The notes under the pieces: generated by a model
Databases searched by the model: none
What the model was told of the DNA's origin: nothing
Seen by the model: the letters and a program-made list of their open reading frames with translations, nothing else
Assembly: GCA_023388015.1 (NCBI GenBank)
Contig: JAEWHB010000101.1
Coordinates: 1 to 6,672 of the forward strand
DNA length: 6,672 nucleotides
Direction: 5' to 3'
Source of the DNA: Bacteroidota bacterium
GTDB lineage: Bacteria; Bacteroidota; Bacteroidia; Flavobacteriales; Weeksellaceae
Position numbers and translations under genes: made by a program
In this document: positions 1-5,735 of the stretch, in pieces
Numbering within the stretch: position 1 is the stretch's first letter
Layout: every line of letters starts with the position of its first letter

Positions 1-109
1 TAAAATTGGAAAAGGTGTGTATATTTACCGCGTCACAGCGAGGGGGGTTAATCCGGACACATGTAAAGGTTCGGCCACAGCAATAGAAAAATTAGTGATA
101 TTAAAATAA
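1..109 (+). CDS. porU: C-terminal end of type IX secretion sortase PorU (5' partial)
   Basis: An open frame enters from the left edge, with its first full codon at base 2, and ends at TAA 107-109, giving 35 residues. It reads KIGKGVYIYRVTARG, continues through NPDTCKGSATAIEK and ends LVILK. The GVYIYR stretch followed by a KLVILK end resembles the C-terminal beta-sandwich end of PorU and of T9SS-secreted proteins. PorU is the cell-surface sortase that removes the C-terminal signal of type IX cargo and attaches the protein to the surface. The identification leans on the next gene, porV, 10 nt downstream, because porU-porV is a common order in Flavobacteriia. Too little is present to see the gingipain-like catalytic domain. 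A different protein with a T9SS-type C-terminal domain is the main alternative. Confidence 0.72.
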   Translation, partial: KIGKGVYIYRVTARGVNPDTCKGSATAIEKLVILK

Positions 110-119
110 ATTAAAAAAG

Positions 120-1301
120 ATGATGATTAAGAAAATTTCGATGGGATGTCTGATGCTATTCTCTGCATTGGCATTCGCACAGGAAGAGCAGCCCAACCCT
201 GTTCTGACAGGTGCGCCGTTTTTAAGAGTATCCCCGGATGCCCGTGCTGGCGCATTGGGTGATATGGGAGCGGCCACATCTGCCGATGCATTTTCACAAT
301 ATTGGAACCCGGCCAAATATGCTTTCAGTAAAAGTTATTCCGGCGTAGCGCTTTCCTACACACCTTATATGAGCGGAATAACAGATGATGTTTTCTTGCT
401 GAATGCTTCTTTTTATACATTTCTGGGACAAGAAGAAAGAAGTACACTTTCTGCTAGTTTGTATTATTTCAACATTGGCGAAATTGACCTGACCGAACTT
501 GTCGGAACTCAAATTGTTAATACAGGTATTGCAAAACCAAATGAATTTGCGTTTGATGTTTCTTACGGATTAAGATTATCAGATACTTATAGTATGGCTG
601 TTACAGGTCGTTTCATTCGTTCAGACTTGTTCAACAATATTGACGACGGAACCGTTCAACCAGCCAATACTTTTGCAGTAGATGTTTCTGGTTTCTATCA
701 GACACCGCGCCATAGTTTTAGTAATTTCGAAGGGCGTGCGAGAGCCGGTTTCAACATCAGCAACATCGGTCCGAAACTGGATTATTCCAACAATGAGGAT
801 AACGCAGCTTATTTGCCTACCAATTTAAGAATCGGTGCCGGATATGATTTCATCCTTGATGATTATAATACCGTAGCTGTAACACTTGAAGCCAACAAAC
901 TTTTGGTTCCAACTCCGCAATATGCAGTGGACAGCACAGGAGCTGAAGTTCCGGGTTCAAGGTACATCCCCAACAAAGGTGTTGTGGAAGGAATGTTCAG
1001 TTCATTTGGTGATGCACCGGGTGGATTTGGTGAAGAAATGAAAGAATTTACTTGGGGCGCTTCTGCCGAATATTCATATAACGACGTGCTTTTTGTAAGA
1101 GCGGGTTATTTCCATGAAAGCCCTATGAAAGGAGACCGTCAGCATATCACATTGGGAGCCGGTTTGAAATACAACGCATTCGGACTTGACTTTTCATACC
1201 TTTTGCCTGTTTCCGACACCAACAATGCTTTGGAAAACACACTTCGTTTTGCCCTTACCTGGGAATTCGGAGGTGAAACCAATAACAACTGGGATTATTA
1301 A
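120..1301 (+). CDS. porV: PorV (LptO), type IX secretion system outer-membrane protein
   Basis: The product has 393 residues and an FadL-like outer-membrane beta-barrel character. PorV is the shuttle that takes cargo from the type IX translocon to the PorU sortase in the attachment complex. Residues 1-20 form a signal peptide: MMIKK, a hydrophobic core, then a likely signal peptidase I site after AFA (A20/Q21). Residues 31-68 carry the family's conserved N-terminal block, including GAPFLRVSPDARAGALGD and QYWNPAKYAF. The rest alternates short polar turns and aromatic-rich strands, ending with LRFALTWEFG, as expected of a barrel strand near the C-terminus. Length fits the family. The start could be ATG 120 or ATG 123; both give the same signal peptide. 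It lies 10 nt after porU, probably in one transcript with it, and a strong terminator follows. It looks intact. Confidence 0.95.
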   Translation: MMIKKISMGCLMLFSALAFAQEEQPNPVLTGAPFLRVSPDARAGALGDMGAATSADAFSQYWNPAKYAFSKSYSGVALSYTPYMSGITDDVFLLNASFYTFLGQEERSTLSASLYYFNIGEIDLTELVGTQIVNTGIAKPNEFAFDVSYGLRLSDTYSMAVTGRFIRSDLFNNIDDGTVQPANTFAVDVSGFYQTPRHSFSNFEGRARAGFNISNIGPKLDYSNNEDNAAYLPTNLRIGAGYDFILDDYNTVAVTLEANKLLVPTPQYAVDSTGAEVPGSRYIPNKGVVEGMFSSFGDAPGGFGEEMKEFTWGASAEYSYNDVLFVRAGYFHESPMKGDRQHITLGAGLKYNAFGLDFSYLLPVSDTNNALENTLRFALTWEFGGETNNNWDY

Positions 1302-1320
1302 TTTCTGTTATATTTAATTT

Positions 1321-1362
1321 AAAAATGCCTGAACAAGATAAATTGTTCAGGCATTTTTTTTT
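1321..1362 (+). terminator. Intrinsic terminator after porV
   Basis: A perfect inverted repeat has arms at 1321-1336 and 1343-1358, with core ATGCCTGAACAA pairing with TTGTTCAGGCAT and a 6-nt loop GATAAA. It is followed by nine T residues (1354-1362). The outermost A-T pairs use part of the T tract, so the effective stem is 12 bp plus U-tail on the + strand. The A run at 1321-1325 gives a shorter U-tail on the opposite strand, though no minus-strand gene approaches from the right. It begins 19 nt after the porV stop and separates the secretion genes from the pst operon. Confidence 0.93.
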
Positions 1363-1441
1363 GACCATTTCTCTATTTTCTTACTGAATTTGAAGCACGA
1401 AAAATAAATCTACAACTCATTTTCATAAAGTTTTGGTTGCG

Positions 1442-1457
1442 TTGAGTTAACACTCAA
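1442..1457. repeat. Short inverted repeat upstream of pstS
   Basis: TTGAGT (1442-1447) and ACTCAA (1452-1457) form a perfect 6-bp palindrome around TAAC. It overlaps the direct repeat at 1447-1463, and the two readings compete as explanations of the same bases. It could be a dimer-binding operator. The arms are short enough to arise by chance in AT-rich DNA. Confidence 0.4.
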
Positions 1458-1463
1458 TTAACC
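1447..1463 (+). promoter_or_regulatory. Candidate Pho-box-like direct repeat before pstS
   Basis: TTAACA (1447-1452) and TTAACC (1458-1463) are hexamers in direct repeat separated by 5 nt, a period of 11 nt or about one helical turn. The best-known phosphate-response sites have the same geometry: Bacillus PhoP binds TT(A/C/T)ACA-like repeats with about 5 nt between, and E. coli PhoB binds 7-bp repeats at an 11-nt period. The site ends 9 nt before the -7 element and lies where a -33 element would be expected; no good TTG is visible there. That arrangement suits an activator-dependent promoter for phosphate genes. The repeat is seen directly; binding by a PhoB-type regulator is inferred. Confidence 0.42.
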
Positions 1464-1472
1464 TTGGGAACG

Positions 1473-1480
1473 TAATTTTG
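1473..1480 (+). promoter_or_regulatory. Candidate Bacteroidota -7 element for the pst operon
   Basis: TAATTTTG matches the Bacteroidota -7 consensus TAnnTTTG at every fixed position. It is only 5 nt before the pstS ATG, so transcription would begin at or within a few bases of the start codon. A clear TTG -33 partner at usual spacing is missing; the direct repeat at 1447-1463 occupies that place. One 8-bp match in AT-rich DNA can be chance, but it falls in the only gap between the porV terminator and pstS. Confidence 0.5.
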
Positions 1481-1485
1481 TAGCG

Positions 1486-2397
1486 ATGATAAAATACGCT
1501 AAAGAGTTGATTCATAACTTTCTTCCCATTTTCTTTTTGATTGGAATGGGGATTGTGGTTTTTGAAGCTTGTTTTTCAGGGGAAAGTAAATACGAAGCCA
1601 TCCGTATTAAAGGTTCTGATTCTGAAGTGAATTTGGTGCAGGTGCTGGCAGAAAATTACATGGATAGGGACAGCCTTATTTCCATCGGGGTAACGGGCGG
1701 CGGTTCAGGTTCAGGTATTTCGGCACTAATCAATGGCAAAACCGATTTGGCGAATTCTTCACGTGAAATTTCGGAAGAGGAACTTTATTATGCCAAAAAA
1801 CGAAACATCCAACCCTATCCGATTGTTTTTGCACTCGATGCGCTTGCTATCATCGTAAATGAAGACAACCCCGTCGATAGTCTTACGATTGAGGAATTAG
1901 GTAAAATCTATAGTGGAGAATCTTCAAGCTGGTCCCAAATTAATGGTTTCGATCAAGAAATTACACTTTATGGTCGTCAAAGCAGTTCCGGGACTTTTAC
2001 CTATTTCAGAGAAAATATAGTCAAAGACGAATATAGTCAATCCATGATCGGGATGAGCGGTACAGCTCAGATTGTAGACGCCATTCGAAGCGATAAAAAA
2101 GGAATCGGTTACGTGAGTTCAGGATATTTAAATGATAATGTGATGCGAAACCTGAAAGTCATTCACATCAAAGTAGATGAAAATACAAAAGCATATTCTC
2201 CCTTGGTTTTGGAAAATATAACTTCCGGTAAATACCCGATTACAAGACCGCTTTATCAATATTCAAACGGAAAGCCTCAAGGAAAATTATTGGATTATCT
2301 GATGTATCAGTTCAGTGAAGAAGGTTCTCAGATCATTCAGTCCAATGGGTTTTATCCCATCGATACGCAAAAAATTAAATCCGAATTAAATAGCTAA
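1486..2397 (+). CDS. pstS: Phosphate ABC transporter substrate-binding lipoprotein PstS
   Basis: The product has 303 residues and captures phosphate outside the inner membrane for delivery to PstC/PstA. The N-terminus (K3, K6, then hydrophobic residues 11-26) ends in FEAC, so Cys29 is a probable lipidation site, although Glu at -2 makes the lipobox unusual. Phosphate-binding elements are visible: GSDS (43-46), TGGGSGSG (70-77), KTDLANSSR (85-93) with D87, and GRQSSSGTF (163-171). R164, S168, G169 and T170 have the same spacing as phosphate-binding R135, S139, G140 and T141 of E. coli PstS, and D87 is the likely counterpart of its D56. ATG 1486 is preferred because the next Met, residue 21, would destroy the signal peptide. 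The stop overlaps the pstC start by 1 nt (TAATG). No Shine-Dalgarno sequence is seen. Confidence 0.95.
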   Translation: MIKYAKELIHNFLPIFFLIGMGIVVFEACFSGESKYEAIRIKGSDSEVNLVQVLAENYMDRDSLISIGVTGGGSGSGISALINGKTDLANSSREISEEELYYAKKRNIQPYPIVFALDALAIIVNEDNPVDSLTIEELGKIYSGESSSWSQINGFDQEITLYGRQSSSGTFTYFRENIVKDEYSQSMIGMSGTAQIVDAIRSDKKGIGYVSSGYLNDNVMRNLKVIHIKVDENTKAYSPLVLENITSGKYPITRPLYQYSNGKPQGKLLDYLMYQFSEEGSQIIQSNGFYPIDTQKIKSELNS

Positions 2398-3275
2398 TGA
2401 ACCTGAGGTATTTCAACGATCGAATGATGAAATGGGTATTTGCTATATCCGGAATTTTCATCATGCTGGTACTTATCGGAATTCTGTATTTACTTTTCGC
2501 AAATGCATTGAAAGCCTTTGCACACATTCCTATCTCTTCTTTTTTTTCCACTAATTGGAATCCATCTGCTTACGGCGAAGCTTCCTATGGTGTGATGCAA
2601 TTATTGTGGAGTTCGGTTTTGGTGACAATTGGAGCGATGGTCATTGCCGTTCCCTTGGGAATTGGTGCCGCCGCTTATTTATCGGAAATTGCTTCTCCAG
2701 CCGTTCGAAATATCGTAAAACCCATCATAGAAATTTTGGCCGGAATTCCTTCCGTAGCCATTGGATTCATCGGGATTGTTCTAATCGGTCCCGCGATTGC
2801 CAATGTTTTCAATTTAAACAATGGCTTCAACGCATTGAACGGTTCTATTCTACTGGCATTTATGGCATTGCCAACTGTCATCAGTGTTTCTGAAGAAGCT
2901 TTGCGTTCGGTTCCTATATCTTTTCGAGAAGGATCATATGCCTTAGGCGCCAACAAATGGGCAACTTTGGTTCGGGTCGTTTTACCTGCGGCGGGCTCTG
3001 GGATCATCGCAGCTTGTATCCTTGGATTTGGACGAGCCATCGGAGAAACCATGACCGTTTTGATGGTAACCGGAAATGCTACCGCAATGCCCAACGGATA
3101 TTTTGATCCCGTTAGAACTTTGACCGCGACGATTGCAATCGAATTAGGAGAAGTTCCTTACGACTCTCCACATTATTATAGTTTGTTTGTTTTGGGAATG
3201 ATGTTGTTCGTCATCAGTTTATTGATCAACTTCCTCTCCGAATGGGTAGCTTCTAAATTCAGATATAAAGTATAA
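2397..3275 (+). CDS. pstC: Phosphate ABC transporter permease PstC
   Basis: A 292-residue inner-membrane protein, one half of the phosphate channel. It has an N-terminal membrane helix (about 13-36), then an external segment with the PstC-typical SFFSTNWNP (48-56) and YGVMQLLWSS leading into the second helix. Helices follow at roughly 70-95, 115-135, 150-165, 200-225 and 260-282. The cytoplasmic EAA loop that couples to PstB is clear: EEALRSVP at 166-173, then REGSYALGANKW and VVLPAA to about residue 199, followed by GRAIGET (212-218). It lies between pstS and pstA with 1-nt TAATG overlaps on both sides, which suggests translational coupling. PstC rather than PstA is chosen from the N-terminal FSTNWNP segment and the gene order. 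Confidence 0.95.
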   Translation: MNLRYFNDRMMKWVFAISGIFIMLVLIGILYLLFANALKAFAHIPISSFFSTNWNPSAYGEASYGVMQLLWSSVLVTIGAMVIAVPLGIGAAAYLSEIASPAVRNIVKPIIEILAGIPSVAIGFIGIVLIGPAIANVFNLNNGFNALNGSILLAFMALPTVISVSEEALRSVPISFREGSYALGANKWATLVRVVLPAAGSGIIAACILGFGRAIGETMTVLMVTGNATAMPNGYFDPVRTLTATIAIELGEVPYDSPHYYSLFVLGMMLFVISLLINFLSEWVASKFRYKV

Positions 3276-4138
3276 TGAGCAGTTTAAGTCAAAGCCGGAT
3301 TAAAGAATACATCGGATTGAGGTTTTTAGGAATCTGTACCTTGATTGTATTGGCTTTTATTTTCATCGTACTGATTGATATCGTCTGGAAAGGAGCAGGA
3401 GTTTTAAGCTGGGATTTCATTTTTGGAATTCCAAGAAAAGGCATGACCGAAGGAGGAATTTATCCAGCCATTGCCGGGACAACACTCGTGACCATCATCA
3501 CGGCGGTCTTTAGTATTCCGGTCGGAGTTGCGACTGCAATTTATTTAAATGAATATGCAAAAGAAAACTGGATGACCAAGGCGCTTCGTGCTTCCATCCG
3601 AAACCTTGCCGGTGTTCCTTCTATTATCTATGGACTTTTTGGAGTGGCTTTGTTTGTAGAAGCCATGCGATTGGGAAGTTCGGTGATATCCTCCGGATTG
3701 ACTTTGGGATTGATGACCTTGCCTTATATCATTACAGCCACAGAAGAAGCTTTGCGTTCCGTACCGAATTCTTATCGGGAAGGTTCACTGGCTTTGGGTG
3801 CCACGAAATGGGAATCCATTCGGACAGCCGTTCTTCCATCAGCCATTCCCGGAATTACAACCGGAGCTATTTTGGGATTGTCCCGAGCCGCAGGGGAGAC
3901 CGCTCCGATTCTTTTTACGGGGGTAACCTTTTATTTGAGGTTTCCACCCGATACGCTCGACAGTGAGTTTATGGCTTTGCCGTATCATTTATATATTTTA
4001 TCCACACAACATCACGCCATCGAAGAAGTACGTCCGCTTGCCTACGGTACAGCTTTGGTACTGATTCTTTTAATCCTTGGGCTCAACATCCTGGCGTTTA
4101 TAATTAGAAGTAAATATGGAAATCACAGCAGAAGATAA
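3275..4138 (+). CDS. pstA: Phosphate ABC transporter permease PstA
   Basis: A 287-residue inner-membrane protein that pairs with PstC. The first helix spans about 17-37, followed by an external segment with SWDFIFGIPRKGMTEGGIYPAI-type PstA features (45-66). Further helices lie at roughly 67-90, 112-130, 137-155, 193-215 and 257-279. The EAA loop reads EEALRSVP (157-164), then YREGSLALGATKW and AVLPSAIPG, followed by SRAAGETAP (203-211), a PstA hallmark. It is a paralogue of PstC; both genes share a 17-nt identical stretch where the EAA loop begins. Its start overlaps the pstC stop by 1 nt, and its last 23 nt are also the beginning of pstB in another frame. Length and motifs are normal for the family. 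Confidence 0.95.
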   Translation: MSSLSQSRIKEYIGLRFLGICTLIVLAFIFIVLIDIVWKGAGVLSWDFIFGIPRKGMTEGGIYPAIAGTTLVTIITAVFSIPVGVATAIYLNEYAKENWMTKALRASIRNLAGVPSIIYGLFGVALFVEAMRLGSSVISSGLTLGLMTLPYIITATEEALRSVPNSYREGSLALGATKWESIRTAVLPSAIPGITTGAILGLSRAAGETAPILFTGVTFYLRFPPDTLDSEFMALPYHLYILSTQHHAIEEVRPLAYGTALVLILLILGLNILAFIIRSKYGNHSRR

Positions 4139-4913
4139 TAATTTGACAATTAATAAATTAAAAACCAAAGTAGAGGTGAAGGATATTCATCTCCACTTTG
4201 GAGACAAACACGTTTTGAAAGGAATTGATTTGAAAATTCCTGAAAAATCAATCGTGGCTTTGATCGGACCCTCGGGTTGTGGGAAATCAACCTTACTTCG
4301 TTCGATGAATCGAATGCATGATTTGACACCATCCGCCAAAATCAAAGGAGAAGTTTTTCTAGACGGTCAATCGATCATGGGAAGAAAAAACGATGTGACT
4401 TCGGTTCGGAAAAAAATCGGAATGGTTTTTCAACGTCCCAATCCTTTCCCTAAATCCATCCTGAAAAATGTTGCCTATGGTTTGGAAATAAACAATATGG
4501 CGAAAAATGGACAAACCAAAAAAATCGTGGAAGAAGCCCTGAAAGATTGTTATTTATGGGATGAAGTAGGGGACAACCTAAACAGAAGCGCTCTGGATTT
4601 GTCGGGTGGACAGCAGCAAAGACTTTGCATTGCGCGAACTATTGCCGTTCAGCCCGATGTCATTTTGATGGACGAACCTTGTTCGGCACTGGATCCGATC
4701 AGTACAGCGAAAATCGAGGACTTGATTATGAAGTTGAAAGAAGATTTTACGATTATCATTGTAACACACAATATGCAACAAGCGATTCGAACTGCGGATT
4801 ATACCGGATTTATGTATTTGGGAGAATTAATTGAATTTGACAAGACCGAAAATATATTCAATAATCCGAAAAAAGAGTTAACTAAACGCTATGTAGAGGG
4901 GAATTTCGGTTAA
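4116..4913 (+). CDS. pstB: Phosphate ABC transporter ATP-binding protein PstB
   Basis: A 265-residue cytoplasmic ATPase that powers phosphate import through PstC/PstA. All nucleotide-binding motifs are present in order: Walker A GPSGCGKST (51-59), Q-loop with Q106 in VFQRPNPFP (a PstB signature), ABC signature LSGGQ (162-166), Walker B VILMDEP (182-188), D-loop SALD (190-193) and switch His218 in VTHNM. The C-terminus TKRYVEGNFG resembles the PstB ending RYITGRFG. ATG 4116 is the only ATG before Walker A; it overlaps pstA by 23 nt. Homology begins near residue 18, so a non-ATG start such as TTG 4143 is possible but less likely. No full-length phoU follows. Confidence 0.97.
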   Translation: MEITAEDNNLTINKLKTKVEVKDIHLHFGDKHVLKGIDLKIPEKSIVALIGPSGCGKSTLLRSMNRMHDLTPSAKIKGEVFLDGQSIMGRKNDVTSVRKKIGMVFQRPNPFPKSILKNVAYGLEINNMAKNGQTKKIVEEALKDCYLWDEVGDNLNRSALDLSGGQQQRLCIARTIAVQPDVILMDEPCSALDPISTAKIEDLIMKLKEDFTIIIVTHNMQQAIRTADYTGFMYLGELIEFDKTENIFNNPKKELTKRYVEGNFG

Positions 4914-5007
4914 CTTTTTGTAAAGTTAAAATCAAGACTTAATATTAAATTTACGTTATCTTAAACAGACATGATTTATTTATAGGAAACAACCCATAAG
5001 TTTTCTA

Positions 5008-5015
5008 TACTTTCG
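5008..5015 (+). promoter_or_regulatory. Weak candidate -7 element for the DUF47-pit genes
   Basis: TACTTTCG differs from the Bacteroidota -7 consensus TAnnTTTG at one fixed base (C for the last T). It would give a leader of about 50 nt before the start at 5069. No convincing TTG -33 element is seen 19-23 nt upstream. TAAATTTA at 4946-4953 is an equally imperfect alternative. The 155-nt gap suggests that this pair has its own promoter, since the neighbouring genes are packed without gaps, but read-through from pstB is also possible. Confidence 0.33.
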
Positions 5016-5035
5016 CACCTTAAAATTTAGCGAAA
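5011..5035. repeat. Inverted repeat TTTCGC/GCGAAA in the leader before the DUF47 gene
   Basis: TTTCGC (5011-5016) and GCGAAA (5030-5035) are perfect complements separated by 13 AT-rich nt. The left arm overlaps the candidate -7 element. It could be an operator that covers the promoter or a small leader hairpin. No T tract follows closely, so it is not an intrinsic terminator. Confidence 0.35.
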
Positions 5036-5068
5036 AATAGTAGATTTATACTTCTTAATTGAAAAGTT

Positions 5069-5713
5069 ATGTCATTGAACAGTATTTTACAATTTTTAGT
5101 CCCAAAGGACAAGAAATTTTTCCCGCTTTTTCATCAGCATGCAAAACTTCTGGTGGAAATGGCCGAAATCCTTCACGAAGCCGTTAATGTAAAGGCAGAA
5201 GAAAGAGAGCCTTACTTCCAGAAACTGAGAAAATTGGAAGATGAAAGTGAAAAGCTCACAAATAATATCAACTTCGAATTAAGTAAAAACTTCCTTACGC
5301 CTTTTGATCGTGAGGATATTTACGCACTTACCAGCAAGATGAATGAAGTCACAGACTTCATAGATGCGAGCGCCAGCCGTATGAAACTTTATCAGGTTGA
5401 TAAAGTGAAAAAATCCATCAGAAAAATTACAGAAGCCAATCTGGAAGCTTGTGAAAACATCCAGAAAGCCATCAAAGCATTGGAAGGATTTAAAGACGTG
5501 AAGACCGTTTTGAAATGCTGTGAAAAAATCAACAAATTGGAAAATAAGGTTGACAATATTTACGACAAAGAGATCTTTGATATTTTTAACGAAAACGAAA
5601 ACGTAAAAGAAATCATTAAGTACAAAGAAGTGTTTTCTGCACTGGAAACTACAACTGACAAATGTAAGTATGTAGCAGATGTACTTGAAGCCGTTTCGCT
5701 TAAACATTCATAA
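5069..5713 (+). CDS. DUF47 (PhoU-like) protein, probable PiT transporter accessory protein
   Basis: A 214-residue, soluble, almost wholly alpha-helical protein without a signal peptide. It fits the DUF47/TIGR00153 family, whose members resemble PhoU and commonly sit next to PiT phosphate permeases, as here (22-nt gap). Matching features are the start SILQFLVPKDKKFFPLF (5-21), an acidic helix with KLEDESEKLTNNI (55-67), LTPFDREDIYAL (76-87), MNEVTDFIDASASRM (91-105), and in the second half KLENKVDNIYDKEIF (156-170) and EVFSALETTTDKCKYVADVLE. The repeated E/D-x3-D/E patterns suit the metal-binding faces of PhoU three-helix bundles. Known relatives are thought to modulate PiT transport; the exact role here is inferred. 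It is not the usual two-domain PhoU of Pst operons, and its lengthy lysine-rich helices should not be read as a structural coiled-coil protein. Confidence 0.9.
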   Translation: MSLNSILQFLVPKDKKFFPLFHQHAKLLVEMAEILHEAVNVKAEEREPYFQKLRKLEDESEKLTNNINFELSKNFLTPFDREDIYALTSKMNEVTDFIDASASRMKLYQVDKVKKSIRKITEANLEACENIQKAIKALEGFKDVKTVLKCCEKINKLENKVDNIYDKEIFDIFNENENVKEIIKYKEVFSALETTTDKCKYVADVLEAVSLKHS

Positions 5714-5735
5714 TTTCTCAAATTAAAAATTCAGG

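Noticed and set aside
2675..3094. Minus-strand open frame of 139 codons opposite pstC
   Set aside because: It lies wholly inside a clear PstC gene, its protein has no recognisable domain, and its composition is that of a reverse complement of membrane-protein codons.
2892..3759. 17-nt exact repeat GAAGAAGCTTTGCGTTC in pstC (2892) and pstA (3743)
   Set aside because: Both copies encode EEALRS at the start of the EAA loop of paralogous permeases. Common ancestry and codon choice explain it; it is not a mobile or regulatory repeat.
4910..4929. Hairpin TTAACTTT/AAAGTTAA at the pstB stop as an intrinsic terminator
   Set aside because: The 8-bp stem has a single G-C pair and the 4-nt loop is not followed by a T tract, so it is unlikely to stop transcription. 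The pst transcript may continue into the DUF47 gene or end by another mechanism.
5279..5707. Minus-strand open frame of 142 codons opposite the DUF47 gene
   Set aside because: The Phe/Cys/Val-rich product is what results from reading Lys/Glu/Asn-rich codons backwards. No promoter or family match is visible.
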